Source: Rhizobium sp. (GTDB lineage: Bacteria; Pseudomonadota; Alphaproteobacteria; Rhizobiales; Rhizobiaceae). From it: 64,000 bases of DNA. The DNA lies in NCBI GenBank assembly GCA_027533385.1, contig JAPZUE010000039.1, positions 1-64,000 of the forward strand. The letters run 5' to 3'. This document shows, piece by piece, positions 35,028 through 44,132 of this stretch (the stretch's first letter is position 1; each line of letters opens with the position of its first letter). The translations under genes were made by a program, and so were the position numbers. A model generated the notes under the pieces. It worked only from the letters and a program-made list of their open reading frames with translations, was not told where the DNA came from and searched no databases.

Positions 35028-36686
35028 ATGCACGAAAGGAATGTGGCCTTGTTCGAAACACTGAAGACCCATAGGCCGCGACTGCGCAGCGAATGGCTGA
35101 GCATACTCACTGCGGTCTATCTGCTGTTTTTCCTGAACACGACCTTCTGGGACAAATCCTTCCTCTATCTCAAGGGACAGGGCTTCGGACTGTTAGCGCT
35201 TGCCGTCGGCCTCCTGGCCGCCTTCATTGCGCTGACGATCACCTTCTCGGCCAAGTATCTCATCAAGCCCGCCCTGATCTTCATGGTGCTGGCCGGCGTT
35301 GCAGGTGCCTGGTTCATGGATCGCTTCGGGGTGATCATCGACACCGAAATGATCCGCAACGCCATGGAGACGAACCAGGCCGAAGCCGGTCATCTGATCA
35401 CCGGCGCCTTCGTTCTTCACATGATCCTGTTCGGGGTGCTGCCTTCCCTGTTCATCGCCTGGGTCGAGGTTGTCCATCGACCGATCCTCCGGAAGGTCCT
35501 GGTCAATCTGGCGATCATCGTCCCCAGCCTGCTCGTCTTTGCCGGTGCCGGCCTTTCGAACAGCGGCACCTATATCTTCAGCACCCGGGAACACCGAGAT
35601 TGGTTCCGCACACTCAACCCGATCTTTCCCCTCGGCAGTGCGGCCAGCTTCCTCGTCGGACAATCGCGCGAACAGACGATCGTTCTGCAGCCCTTGGCCA
35701 CCGACGCCAAGGTCGTCGATGCACTGCCGGCGGCCAAGCGTCGACCGCGCGTTACCGTCGTGGTCGTCGGCGAGACAGCGCGGGCGCAGAATTTCCAGCT
35801 CGGCGGCTATGCCCGCGCAACCAATCCTGAGCTTTCAAAGCGGGACATCGTCTATTTCAACAACACATCGAGCTGCGGGACGGCGACTGCCGTGTCAGTG
35901 CCCTGCATGTTCTCCGTTTACGGTCAAAGGAGCTATTCGCATGCCAAGGCGCTTGCCACCGAGGATCTCATGGATGTTCTGAACCATGCTGGGATCAAGA
36001 CCGAGTGGTGGGACAACAATACCGGCGACAAACATGTCGCTGACCGGATCAAGAAAACCGATTTCTTCAGTTCGAACGATCCGCGGTTCTGCAAAGGTGG
36101 AGAGTGCCTCGACCAAATCCTGGTCGACGGTCTCGACGACTGGCTGAACAAAGTCGATGGCGACGCCGTCCTGGTGCTGCACCAGCTCGGCAATCACGGC
36201 CCGGCCTATTACCTCCGCTCTCCGGAGGAATTCCGAAAATTCATGCCGGACTGCCGCTCCGTGGACTTCGACACCTGCACGCCGGAGACAATCACCAACG
36301 CCTATGACAATGCGCTGCTCTATACCGACTACATCCTTTCGGAAGTAATCGACAAGCTGAACGCGCATGGCGATCGGCTCGACACGGCGATGATCTACAT
36401 GTCGGACCACGGGGAATCGCTCGGCGAAAACGGTCTTTATCTGCATGGTGCGCCCTATATGTTCGCACCGAAGGAGCAGACGCATATTCCCTTCGTCGTC
36501 TGGATCTCCCCTGGCCTGCGACAGTCGACCGGAATCGACAAGCCATGTCTCGCGGCAAAGGCGGACGCGCCACATTCCCATGACAACCTCTTCCACAGTG
36601 TTCTCGGCCTGATGCAGGTGAAGACGCAGGTGCATGACACCGCGCTGGACATCTTTGCAGCCTGCCGCAACGGAGCCTCCTCATGA
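35028..36686 (+). CDS. eptA: EptA-type phosphoethanolamine transferase (lipid A modification)
   Basis: 552 residues from ATG 35028; the open frame extends to 34815 but nothing supports those starts, and a GTG at 35043 is possible. Five membrane helices (about residues 20-180) precede a periplasmic sulfatase-fold domain. VVVVGETARAQNFQLGGYAR holds the first metal residues, NNTSSCGTATAVSVPCMFS the nucleophile Thr, and MIYMSDHGESLGENGLYLHG plus THIPFVVW the remaining metal ligands. Paired Cys are numerous, as in EptA. It transfers phosphoethanolamine from phosphatidylethanolamine, leaving diacylglycerol, and often confers cationic peptide resistance. It is coupled to dgkA by a 4-base overlap. 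Confidence 0.92.
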   Translation: MHERNVALFETLKTHRPRLRSEWLSILTAVYLLFFLNTTFWDKSFLYLKGQGFGLLALAVGLLAAFIALTITFSAKYLIKPALIFMVLAGVAGAWFMDRFGVIIDTEMIRNAMETNQAEAGHLITGAFVLHMILFGVLPSLFIAWVEVVHRPILRKVLVNLAIIVPSLLVFAGAGLSNSGTYIFSTREHRDWFRTLNPIFPLGSAASFLVGQSREQTIVLQPLATDAKVVDALPAAKRRPRVTVVVVGETARAQNFQLGGYARATNPELSKRDIVYFNNTSSCGTATAVSVPCMFSVYGQRSYSHAKALATEDLMDVLNHAGIKTEWWDNNTGDKHVADRIKKTDFFSSNDPRFCKGGECLDQILVDGLDDWLNKVDGDAVLVLHQLGNHGPAYYLRSPEEFRKFMPDCRSVDFDTCTPETITNAYDNALLYTDYILSEVIDKLNAHGDRLDTAMIYMSDHGESLGENGLYLHGAPYMFAPKEQTHIPFVVWISPGLRQSTGIDKPCLAAKADAPHSHDNLFHSVLGLMQVKTQVHDTALDIFAACRNGASS

Positions 36687-37072
36687 CCCACGACACCGGA
36701 TTTGATCCATCAAAGCAGGGCGGGTTTGCCCATCTGCGGGCTGCTGCCGGCTATTCGATCGGCGGCCTGACACGGCTGGCGAGGGAGGCTGCCTTTCGCC
36801 AGGAGGTACTGGCCGGCACCGGGCTGCTGGTGGCTTACTGGATGATGAATGTAACCATGGCCGTCCGGCTTTCGGCAGCCGTTCTGTTTCTCCTGTTGAT
36901 CGCCATGGAGGCGGTCAACACGGCGATCGAGGAAATCATCGACCGCATCTCGCCGGAGGTGTCTGATACCGGCAAGCATGCCAAGGATCTCGGCTCGCTC
37001 GCCGTCTTCTGCCTGATCCTGGCCAATTCCATGCTGCTCTTATACGCGCTCTCGGTTCATCTTTCGATGTGA
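36683..37072 (+). CDS. dgkA: Diacylglycerol kinase DgkA
   Basis: 129 residues. The DgkA signature EAVNTAIEEIIDRISPE and KHAKDLGSLAVF lies at about 72-110, with three membrane helices. The start ATG overlaps the eptA TGA as ATGA. It phosphorylates diacylglycerol to phosphatidic acid in the inner membrane, recycling the by-product of EptA, which explains the coupling. Confidence 0.95.
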   Translation: MTHDTGFDPSKQGGFAHLRAAAGYSIGGLTRLAREAAFRQEVLAGTGLLVAYWMMNVTMAVRLSAAVLFLLLIAMEAVNTAIEEIIDRISPEVSDTGKHAKDLGSLAVFCLILANSMLLLYALSVHLSM

Positions 37073-37128
37073 CGCTGCCGTTACCGGCACGCGTTGTGGG
37101 ACATCCGCGGGAAAAGAGCCCAAAATAC

Positions 37129-37162
37129 GAAAAGGACGCCGCAGATGCAGCGCCCTTCTTTT
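37129..37162. terminator. Possible bidirectional terminator between dgkA and cytochrome b561 gene
   Basis: AAAGGACGC and GCGCCCTT(C)TTTT can pair with one internal mismatch around a small GCA/TGC hairpin. The plus-strand side ends in CTTCTTTT, and the minus-strand side ends in TTTTCG. It lies between two converging genes. Confidence 0.5.
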
Positions 37163-37182
37163 CCTTCAGGGAATGCAGGGGA

Positions 37183-37722
37183 TCAGAGAATGTCGCCTGC
37201 GGTCGGCGCGCGCTTGCGGCCCGTGATCATGGCGAGCACCAGGTTCTCGTGGTGCCGGAGGCTTGCATGGACCACACCGACCACATGCAAGGCGATCGCC
37301 ACCAGCAGCAATTGCGCCAGGGCCTCATGCGTTTCCTCGACCCATTCGATGCCCCAATAGGCGTCGGTGGTCTGCATCCAACCGGTCAACGCGATGCCAC
37401 CGACCATGACGAGCAGCACAACGACCATGGCAGCCCCGAGAGGATTGTGGCCGAGGTAGCGGGCCTCCTTGTGGCGCAGCATCTCGCCGGCATAGAGCAG
37501 TGTCCGCTTTGGTGACCGGATGAACTGGCTGAAGCGGGCATAATGCGTCCCGACCAGCCCGAGAACGAGCCGCAGGCCAATCAGACCGGCGGCCGCATAG
37601 CCCGCAACCTCGTGCAGGCTCTGCAACTCGTCCGCGGTCAACCAGCACAAGGCGACACTGCCCGCGAGGCTCCAGTGAAAGAGCCTGATCGGACTATCCC
37701 AAACCTTGACTGTCGAGGCCAT
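37183..37722 (-). CDS. Cytochrome b561-family membrane protein
   Basis: 179 residues with four membrane helices. Heme-ligand His candidates occur in IRLFHWSLAG (first helix), SLHEVAGYAA (second), and VAIALHVVGVVHASL (last), the di-heme b561 pattern. It would carry electrons between the quinone pool and a periplasmic partner. It begins 3 bases after the PepSY gene stop and is likely co-translated with it. No specific redox partner is evident. Confidence 0.9.
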   Translation of the reverse strand: MASTVKVWDSPIRLFHWSLAGSVALCWLTADELQSLHEVAGYAAAGLIGLRLVLGLVGTHYARFSQFIRSPKRTLLYAGEMLRHKEARYLGHNPLGAAMVVVLLVMVGGIALTGWMQTTDAYWGIEWVEETHEALAQLLLVAIALHVVGVVHASLRHHENLVLAMITGRKRAPTAGDIL

Positions 37723-37725
37723 GGA

Positions 37726-37992
37726 TCAGTCCTCGATCTTCATGTCGACCGACTCAAGGGTCTGCGGGTTGAAATAGGCCTCGACCTTTTCTCCCTTGGC
37801 GTTGATGGCATAGGCCTCGTAGCAACCATCTTCGGTCTTGATCGAGCGGACCTTCCAGCCTTCGCCTTCGAGTTTGGCCTGCAGGGTCTCGCGCGGCTGC
37901 CAGTCGGCCATGGCGACATTGCATTTTTCCGAGGCGAGAGCGGTGCCGCCGAATGCTGCTGCAAGGCCAAGGGTGATGATGATCTGACGCAT
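37726..37992 (-). CDS. Exported PepSY-domain small protein
   Basis: 88 residues from ATG 37992, with AAAGGAG 9 bases upstream. The signal peptide MRQIIITLGLAAAFGGTALA is followed by a single PepSY repeat (REDTLQ-like start, WKVRSIKTEDGCYEAYAIN, KGEKVEAYFNPQTLE). Two Cys (EKCNVAM, DGCYEAY) may form a disulfide. PepSY genes next to cytochrome b561 and an OmpR-type two-component pair form a recurrent gene set, often linked to metal or stress sensing. It diverges from the response regulator gene. Confidence 0.88.
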   Translation of the reverse strand: MRQIIITLGLAAAFGGTALASEKCNVAMADWQPRETLQAKLEGEGWKVRSIKTEDGCYEAYAINAKGEKVEAYFNPQTLESVDMKIED

Positions 37993-38149
37993 GGGAATGT
38001 GCTCCTTTCCTGTTTTGGACACGAGGAGGAAGATCGGCGATCAAGCTGACAGCCACCTGAACAGGTTCATTCAACCTTGCGGCTGCTTCAGCAGCCTGTC
38101 AGTTTCAGATGCGACAAGGGATTACGGTCGCTTGGATAGAGGTCATGGA

Positions 38150-38818
38150 ATGCGCGTGCTCTTGGTGGAAGACGATGAAATGCTGGGCGATGCGGTGAGG
38201 ACACATGTCGACCGTCAGGGCCATGCCGTGGACTGGGCACTCACGCGCGACGAGGCTGAAGCGAGCCTAAAGGCTGCGGCCTACGATCTCGTGCTTCTCG
38301 ATCTGCGCCTGCCGGATGGAAGCGGGCTCGACATCCTGAAGGCTCTGCGCGCCCGCCGTGACGACTTGCCCGTGATCATCATGACGGCACATGACCAGGT
38401 GTCCGACCGGATCGCCGGATTGAATGCCGGAGCTGACGACTATCTTGTAAAGCCTGTCGATCTGGGCGAGCTGCAGGCCCGCATTCATGCCGTGTCTCGG
38501 CGCTATGGCACGCACAAGCTGCCCGATCTGACCATAGGCGGCATCGCGGTCTATCCTTCCGAACGGCGGATCGCCGGCAGGGAGGGAGAGGAAATTCTGC
38601 TTTCATCCCGGGAATGGGCCGTGCTCGACCGGTTGATCGCGCGCAAGCGCGCGATCGTTTCGAAAGGACAGATCGAAGAGGCACTCTATGCCTTCGGGGC
38701 GGAGGTCGAGAGCAACACTGTCGAGGTCTATGTCAGCCGCCTGCGCAGAAAACTCGGCAAAGATGCCATCGAAACCGTGCGCGGTGTCGGCTACAGGATT
38801 TCCAGCGATGCGATTTGA
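38150..38818 (+). CDS. OmpR-family response regulator (QseB/PmrA/TctD-like)
   Basis: 222 residues from ATG 38150. Receiver: acidic pair EDD at 7-9, phospho-Asp51 in DLVLLDLRLPDGSG, Thr in IIMTAHDQ and Lys in YLVKPVDL. The C-terminal winged helix ends with VEVYVSRLRRKLGKDAIE and VRGVGYRI. The gene overlaps the sensor kinase gene by 11 bases. It diverges from the PepSY-b561 pair and follows eptA-dgkA, both plausible targets; PmrA-type regulators commonly control eptA, but this link is inference. Confidence 0.93.
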   Translation: MRVLLVEDDEMLGDAVRTHVDRQGHAVDWALTRDEAEASLKAAAYDLVLLDLRLPDGSGLDILKALRARRDDLPVIIMTAHDQVSDRIAGLNAGADDYLVKPVDLGELQARIHAVSRRYGTHKLPDLTIGGIAVYPSERRIAGREGEEILLSSREWAVLDRLIARKRAIVSKGQIEEALYAFGAEVESNTVEVYVSRLRRKLGKDAIETVRGVGYRISSDAI

Positions 38819-40172
38819 GACCCAAAGCCTTGCAGGACGTCTCGTCTTGTCCCTGTCGATCCTGCTTGCCGTGTTCTGGACGATCGCAGTCGGGCTCTCC
38901 ATCCATGTGATGCGTGCCGAGTTCGATGAGGTCTTCGACAGCGCCTTGCAGGAAACCACCGAACGCCTCGCGCCGCTGGTGATCGACGACTATTTCCGCC
39001 GTGACGCCGGCACCGTGCCGAACCAGGTGGCCGCACTCAATCCGGGTGCTGCCGACGAATACCTGACCTATCAGGTGCGCGATGCCTCGGGACGGGTGCT
39101 CATGCATTCGCACAATGTCGGGACGGAGCCTTATCCCGCGCCGCTGACGCCCGGGTTCTGGAGTGGCGATAGCAGACGGTTCTTCACCATCGCAACCGTC
39201 AGCGACACGCTCTTCATACAGGTGGCGGACTCGCTTGCGCATCGGCGCGAGGCCACGCTCGAAAGCGCCTTGACGCTGTTGCTGCCGATCCTGCTGCTTC
39301 TGCCGCTTGGCATGTTCGCGATCCGCTGGGTCGTGGTGCGGGCGACGCGGCCTGTTACCGAATTGCGTGACGCGATCAGCGCGCGTGACGGAAGCAATCT
39401 CGAACCGATCGACCTCAACGGCCTGCCGACAGAAATCGCCACGATCAGAAGCTCGGTGAATACGCTTCTCGGTCGATTGAAGCTTGCGCTGCAGGCGGAG
39501 CGAGACCTCGCCGCCAACAGCGCGCACGAACTGCGCACACCGCTTGCCGGCGCGCTGGCACAGATGGAACTGCTCGCGGATCAATTGACCGAGCCGCGTG
39601 ACAAATCACGGTCCGATCGTGTGCTTGAGGCACTCAGACGCTTGTCGCAGATGCTCGAGAAGCTTCTGCAGCTCTCCCGGGCAGAGTCGGGTCTAGGCCT
39701 CTCCAGCGCCTCCGTGGATCTGATCGCCCTGGTCAAACTGCTGGTCGAAAGCTTCCAGCGTTCCCATCAGTCCTCGACCGTCGTCCTCCAGCCATCGCCG
39801 GGGCTCGCGACGCTGTTTCGAGGGGTGGATCCCGACGCTTTTGCCATCGCCTTCAACAACCTCCTGGAAAACGCAGCCCGCTATGGGACTGCCGGACAGC
39901 CGATCACGGTCGCCATTACGGCCGATGGGCGCATCACGGTGACCAATGCCGTTTCGGTTCCCCTCGATGCTGACCTGGATGTCTACCGTGTCCGTTTCCG
40001 GCGAGGCTCCACCAACAAGCCTGGCTCAGGTCTGGGCCTCGCGATTGTCGACAAACTGATCGCCCAGATGAATGGTTCGATGGTCTTGAGGAGCGTGAAG
40101 CTGCCGGACGAGCGCACGGGGTTCCAATGCGAACTCTCTCTTCCGCCCGCGGGCTCAAGCGGGCATCAATGA
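38808..40172 (+). CDS. Sensor histidine kinase (QseC/PmrB/TctE-like)
   Basis: 454 residues from ATG 38808. Two membrane helices (about 12-32 and 163-185) flank a periplasmic sensor of some 130 residues. A HAMP-like linker leads to the HisKA box NSAHELRTPLAGALAQ with the phosphorylated His. ATPase boxes are FNNLLENAARYG and KPGSGLGLAIV; the G1 box is shortened (SVPLDADLDVYRVRF replaces the usual D-x-G-x-G), which is seen in some QseC-type kinases but could lower activity. It pairs with the upstream regulator. Confidence 0.9.
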   Translation: MRFETQSLAGRLVLSLSILLAVFWTIAVGLSIHVMRAEFDEVFDSALQETTERLAPLVIDDYFRRDAGTVPNQVAALNPGAADEYLTYQVRDASGRVLMHSHNVGTEPYPAPLTPGFWSGDSRRFFTIATVSDTLFIQVADSLAHRREATLESALTLLLPILLLLPLGMFAIRWVVVRATRPVTELRDAISARDGSNLEPIDLNGLPTEIATIRSSVNTLLGRLKLALQAERDLAANSAHELRTPLAGALAQMELLADQLTEPRDKSRSDRVLEALRRLSQMLEKLLQLSRAESGLGLSSASVDLIALVKLLVESFQRSHQSSTVVLQPSPGLATLFRGVDPDAFAIAFNNLLENAARYGTAGQPITVAITADGRITVTNAVSVPLDADLDVYRVRFRRGSTNKPGSGLGLAIVDKLIAQMNGSMVLRSVKLPDERTGFQCELSLPPAGSSGHQ

Positions 40173-40179
40173 TGAAGGC

Positions 40180-41499
40180 TCACGCATAGTCTGCCAGCAT
40201 GCTTGAAAGTGGCAGACGCACACGAAGCTTCATGCTGAGCAAGGCAAGACCGGTAATCTTGCGCTGCAGGAACATCTTGTCAGGGGACGGCAGAGCCCAG
40301 AGTGCACGATCTGCAAAGATCGGGAGAGCCCGCTGTCGCACCTCGACTAGCGGGCCACGGTCGCTGAAGTCGACCAGCCCCTCAGGCGCCTTGAGCACGT
40401 GGTCGAGCACGATCTGAATCATGTCCTCCAAAGTGCGACCATAGCGATCGGTCTGGGCGCGGGACAGATACTGCATGGCCATCAGTGCCTCGCGCACCTC
40501 CTTCACGCTGCCTGCGAGCGTCGCCTTGAGCAAAGCGTGGTAGTCCGCGGCACTCGTCGGGGACACAGGCCGAACGGCGCCAAAATCGAGAAGCGCGACG
40601 CGACCATCCGAAGGTCTCCAGAGATAATTGGCGAAGTTCGGGTCCGTCTGCATATGGCCGAAGTGGAAAAGCTCGCGCAGAGCCAGCTCCGAAATGGCGC
40701 TCATGGCCGCATTCCGCGCTGCCTCGGATGCGTGCGTGAGGGTCTCGAGCGGATCGCCATCGACGAAATCCATCGGCAGGACGGTGGGCCGAAGGAGATC
40801 CTCCACCGGGGCCGGCACCAGAAACCGATCATCACCGGCAAGCAATGTGCCGAAGCGGCGCATTTCCTCGGCCTCGCGCAGATAGTCCGCCTCTTCGCGC
40901 AATTGCCGTTTTGCTTCCTCCAGATGCGGCGCGATGTTGAGACCCACGGGAAGAAGGCCCGACAGACGCAGGAATGTCGCCACGTTGTCGATGTCGGAAT
41001 CAATGCTTCGTGCGACACCCGGATACTGGACCTTGACGGCAACCCGGCGCCCCGAGGACAGGACGCCCCTATGCATCTGGCCGATAGAGGCCGCCGCGAT
41101 CGGCGTCATGTCGAAGTGACTGAAATGTCGGCGCCAGTCCGCACCCCAGGCATGGGAGAGCGCCGCCGAAAGCTGGCCCGGCGGCATGAAATGTGCCGAG
41201 GAACGCAGTTGCGCGAAGATTGTCTGAAGCTCGGGCGGGAGGAACTCGCCGGGTTCGAGCGAGATCATCTGGCCCAGTTTCATGGCAGCGCCGCGCATGC
41301 GCGACAACTGATCGGCCGCCTTCAGCGCATTGGAAGGCGTCAACAGCAGGTCCCGCAGATGCGGCCTTTCACCCTGTGCAAGGCGGCTCAGTCCCTCCGC
41401 CACCATGCCAGAGGCGACCCCGCCAGCGATCTGGCCGAGGGCTGCAAGCCGGCTCAAGCGCCCCTGTGGGACGGGGCGATATCGATCACGGTCGCTCAT
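40180..41499 (-). CDS. ABC1/UbiB (AarF) family atypical kinase-like protein
   Basis: 439 residues. Family motifs: KxGQ segment AAMKLGQMISLEPGEFLP near residue 90, the Ala-rich loop AAASIGQMHRGVL, the Lys motif VAVKVQYPG, the pair GHMQTDPNFANYLW and VALLDFGAVRPV. These are the hallmarks of UbiB/ADCK proteins, which bind ATP and support coenzyme Q biosynthesis or lipid handling. It is not next to ubi genes; instead it is 29 bases downstream of the photolyase-like gene on the same strand. In some bacteria a member of this family accompanies photolyase/cryptochrome genes, so a shared operon is likely. Confidence 0.9.
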   Translation of the reverse strand: MSDRDRYRPVPQGRLSRLAALGQIAGGVASGMVAEGLSRLAQGERPHLRDLLLTPSNALKAADQLSRMRGAAMKLGQMISLEPGEFLPPELQTIFAQLRSSAHFMPPGQLSAALSHAWGADWRRHFSHFDMTPIAAASIGQMHRGVLSSGRRVAVKVQYPGVARSIDSDIDNVATFLRLSGLLPVGLNIAPHLEEAKRQLREEADYLREAEEMRRFGTLLAGDDRFLVPAPVEDLLRPTVLPMDFVDGDPLETLTHASEAARNAAMSAISELALRELFHFGHMQTDPNFANYLWRPSDGRVALLDFGAVRPVSPTSAADYHALLKATLAGSVKEVREALMAMQYLSRAQTDRYGRTLEDMIQIVLDHVLKAPEGLVDFSDRGPLVEVRQRALPIFADRALWALPSPDKMFLQRKITGLALLSMKLRVRLPLSSMLADYA

Positions 41500-41528
41500 G
41501 GCGATCCTTTCGGCGCAAATACAGCATG

Positions 41529-42713
41529 TCAGGCCCTCGCACTTCGAATGAGAGCCGGTATCTTTTCCTTCAGTGCGAAGAAGCCCTTGCGGCAGTGGGG
41601 CCAGCCGTGGCGGTCCCAGTCGCGCAAGCTCTCCGAAAAGGCGACTCCCGATTTGGCAAGGTCAGCCCGATAGGGCGCTATTGACGAGGCGACTGGCCCG
41701 ACAGGCAGGAAGGCTGTGGCGATCTGTGTGCAACCGGCTGCCCTTGCCGTGTCCGCAAGCCTGTCTGGATCAACAGTTCCGAGGGCGGTCGCCTCCGGCC
41801 AGATCTCGGCGAGGCGCGAAAGAGCATCGCCAAGCGCGATCTCATCCCATTCGCTTCTGCCTTTGATCAAGGCGATGGCCTTGACCGGAAGCCTGCGCAT
41901 TGTATCGATGTTTTCCATCGACAGATCCTCCGTGGTCACCAGCAGAAGCGTGGGGATGACCGGATCCGGGAGAACGGCGGTCCGGATGGATGTCGGCGAC
42001 GGGACTGCAATCCTGTCTGAAGGGATGCGTGCGGCGCGGGCAAGGCCTTTGGGGGAATAGCGGCCATCGGTCATCGACCGGATGCGCTCGGGATCAGCGA
42101 GATAGGCCTTGCCGGCCGTGTGCAGTCCTGCAACCCAGCGCCAGGACAAGGTGTTCGACGCCGGATCTGCATCGATCAGACGATCGACCATATGGGCAGC
42201 CCCAAGCTCCCATGGCAGATCAAGGGTGAAGATCCAGATCGACGCGAATTGCATCCGCGCCCAATTGTGGAGGTAGCCAGTCTCCTCCAGTTCTGCCACC
42301 CAGGCATCGAAGCAGTCTATGCCGGTGCGCCCCTCAATCGCTGCCTGGTATCGGGCCCTACGTGCCGCCGTAGCATCCAATGCGTCTCGGGCTTCCTGCA
42401 CCGAGCCGAGATACTGCTCCCAGACCTCGGGACGTTGCTCAAGCCATCCCTTCCAATAGGTGCGCCAGAAGACTTCGCTGACGAACTTCTCCGCCGCTGC
42501 AAGACTATGCCGTTCCAAGACGGCTGAAACCACTTCCTCTTCGCTGACCACCCGCCTTCGCAACGCGGCGGACAGCCGGGATACGTGCTCGTGCTGACCC
42601 TGTCCCTTTTCCTTGTTGCGCAGACGCGCATAGGCGCCTGCAGCAGCGGGCAGAAATGAATCGAGACGTTCAAGGGCGTTTGCACGGGTCAGCGGAAATG
42701 CGGGGAATGCCAT
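41529..42713 (-). CDS. Photolyase/cryptochrome-like FAD-binding protein with unusual domain order
   Basis: 394 residues from ATG 42713 with GGAGT upstream. The helical FAD-binding domain comes first: SRLSAALRRRVVSEEEVV near residue 40, EKFVSEVFWRTYWKGWLEQR near residue 72, GIDCFDAWVAELEETGYLHN with WARMQFASIWIFTLDLPW at about 128-165, then DPASNTLSWRWVAGLHTAGK. Residues about 265-394 form an alpha/beta region (TLLLVTTEDLS, AIALIKGRSEW, ATALGTVDPDRLAD, QIATAFLPVGPV, SGVAFSESLRDWDRHGWPHC). In standard photolyases an alpha/beta antenna domain is N-terminal. Here such a domain seems to follow the FAD domain. DNA repair or light sensing is inferred from the family. Confidence 0.82.
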   Translation of the reverse strand: MAFPAFPLTRANALERLDSFLPAAAGAYARLRNKEKGQGQHEHVSRLSAALRRRVVSEEEVVSAVLERHSLAAAEKFVSEVFWRTYWKGWLEQRPEVWEQYLGSVQEARDALDATAARRARYQAAIEGRTGIDCFDAWVAELEETGYLHNWARMQFASIWIFTLDLPWELGAAHMVDRLIDADPASNTLSWRWVAGLHTAGKAYLADPERIRSMTDGRYSPKGLARAARIPSDRIAVPSPTSIRTAVLPDPVIPTLLLVTTEDLSMENIDTMRRLPVKAIALIKGRSEWDEIALGDALSRLAEIWPEATALGTVDPDRLADTARAAGCTQIATAFLPVGPVASSIAPYRADLAKSGVAFSESLRDWDRHGWPHCRKGFFALKEKIPALIRSARA

Positions 42714-43148
42714 CGTTACTCCGGGCCTGGTCTGTCGGGATGGCAGGCTGTTTTTGCCTGACATTGCGCAATACGCAGGCCGACCAGAGGCGGACCTGCG
42801 TAATGCCGCGCATATCGGACCACTGCGGCAACTCGTCCGGTTTCGCCGGCTACAATGAAGCCCGGCCATCATCCTTGAAGACTGATGTCAGAGCGGGGCC
42901 GGCAAGCATGGGAAGGACGGCATTTACCGAACGCTCACTAGAAAGGCGCTTTTGCAGATCAAGAGGTTACGGCGTGAATGACGGGAAACCGGGAAGCGGC
43001 GAGGACATTTGAGCCGCCGCGGTGTGATTATCCCATCCAATTTCACCGAAGAATGAGAGAAACGACACGATTGATAAATCCGCGCTATCAAATTCAGAAG
43101 AATCTTAAGGAAGGCATGCTGAATTAGGCTCTCAAGGGAGAACCCATC

Positions 43149-44096
43149 ATGCGCTTCATCGTTTCTGCCGTCCTTTGTCTGTTCCTGACTTCTCTTGCCG
43201 GCGCGGCATCAGCCTCGGGAGAGGCATGGGTGGCTGCAAAAACAACGACGCAGGTTGCCTACACCCTCGACAAAAGCACATGGATTCCGCTCAAGCGTGG
43301 CATGGCGGTGCCGAACACGGCGTGGATCTCGACGGGTCCACGCGGACGGCTTCAGCTGGTTCGCGGCAGCGAGAGCATTGCCTTTCAACCCAACACGCTG
43401 GCCGCGATCATCACCAAGGGCCGGGATAGCAGCCGCAAGACCGAGGTGGTCCAGCAGATCGGCGAAATCAGCCTGGAAATCGAGAAGCGGCAGCGTCCGC
43501 ATACCACTGTGCAGACACCTTTTCTGGCCGCAGTGGTGAAGGGTACGCAATTCACGGTCAAGGTGGGCAGGGCCAATGCCGCCGTTGCCGTCGAACGCGG
43601 TCTGGTTCAGGTCACAAGTTTCAACAGTGGTGAACGCAGCGATCTGGGCGCCGGTCAAGGTGCAAGCGTGGACGCATCCGGCATGACGGTCGCAGGCCTT
43701 ACGGAGCAGCCGGTCGTGACGCGTGTCGGGCCTTCCCGCGCCGTTGTCCCTGCCGTTGGCGCCGTCATCAACACAACGGCGACGGCCGATGATGCGACTG
43801 ATGCTACCAGCAGGAGCCAAACGACCGGCAACGCGGGCGGAAACGGTAATGGCAGCGCCAACAGCAGCAGCAGCTCCGACGGTAACAGCAGCGACAACGG
43901 CAACGGCAACGGGAACGGGAACGCTGGCGGAAACTCGGGTGGCAACGGAAACGCTGGCGGAAACGGAAACGGCAACGGCGGCGGCAGCGAGAACAGCAAT
44001 GCTGGCGGGAACGGGAACGGGAACGGGAATGCTGGCGGAAACAGCAAAGACAAGGCCAAGGGCAAGGACAAAGATCAGGATGATGATGACGACTGA
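43149..44096 (+). CDS. Exported FecR-domain protein with Asn/Gly-rich low-complexity tail
   Basis: 315 residues with a signal peptide (MRFIVSAVLCLFLTSLAGAASA). Residues about 25-170 form a FecR-type beta domain (WISTGPRGRLQLVRGSESIA; VQTPFLAAVVKGTQFTVKVG; VERGLVQVTS). From about residue 225 the chain is a run of Asn-Gly, Gly-Gly-Asn and Ser repeats, ending in a charged KDKAKGKDKDQDDDDD. AAGGGAGAA lies 9 bases before the ATG. FecR domains usually sense or scaffold at the cell surface. It precedes the CHASE2 protein by 36 bases; FecR and CHASE2 genes are often neighbours, so they probably act together. Confidence 0.88.
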   Translation: MRFIVSAVLCLFLTSLAGAASASGEAWVAAKTTTQVAYTLDKSTWIPLKRGMAVPNTAWISTGPRGRLQLVRGSESIAFQPNTLAAIITKGRDSSRKTEVVQQIGEISLEIEKRQRPHTTVQTPFLAAVVKGTQFTVKVGRANAAVAVERGLVQVTSFNSGERSDLGAGQGASVDASGMTVAGLTEQPVVTRVGPSRAVVPAVGAVINTTATADDATDATSRSQTTGNAGGNGNGSANSSSSSDGNSSDNGNGNGNGNAGGNSGGNGNAGGNGNGNGGGSENSNAGGNGNGNGNAGGNSKDKAKGKDKDQDDDDD

Positions 44097-44132
44097 GATT
44101 GACCGCTTACGCGGCCGTGCCCTGATCTGCGC

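Noticed and set aside
42656..43012. 118-codon plus-strand frame upstream of the FecR gene
   Set aside because: It starts inside the photolyase-like gene on the other strand and has no motif or ribosome site.
43800..44096. Repetitive DNA resembling a tandem array or CRISPR
   Set aside because: The units are short, irregular and in frame with a coding tail; there are no spacers.
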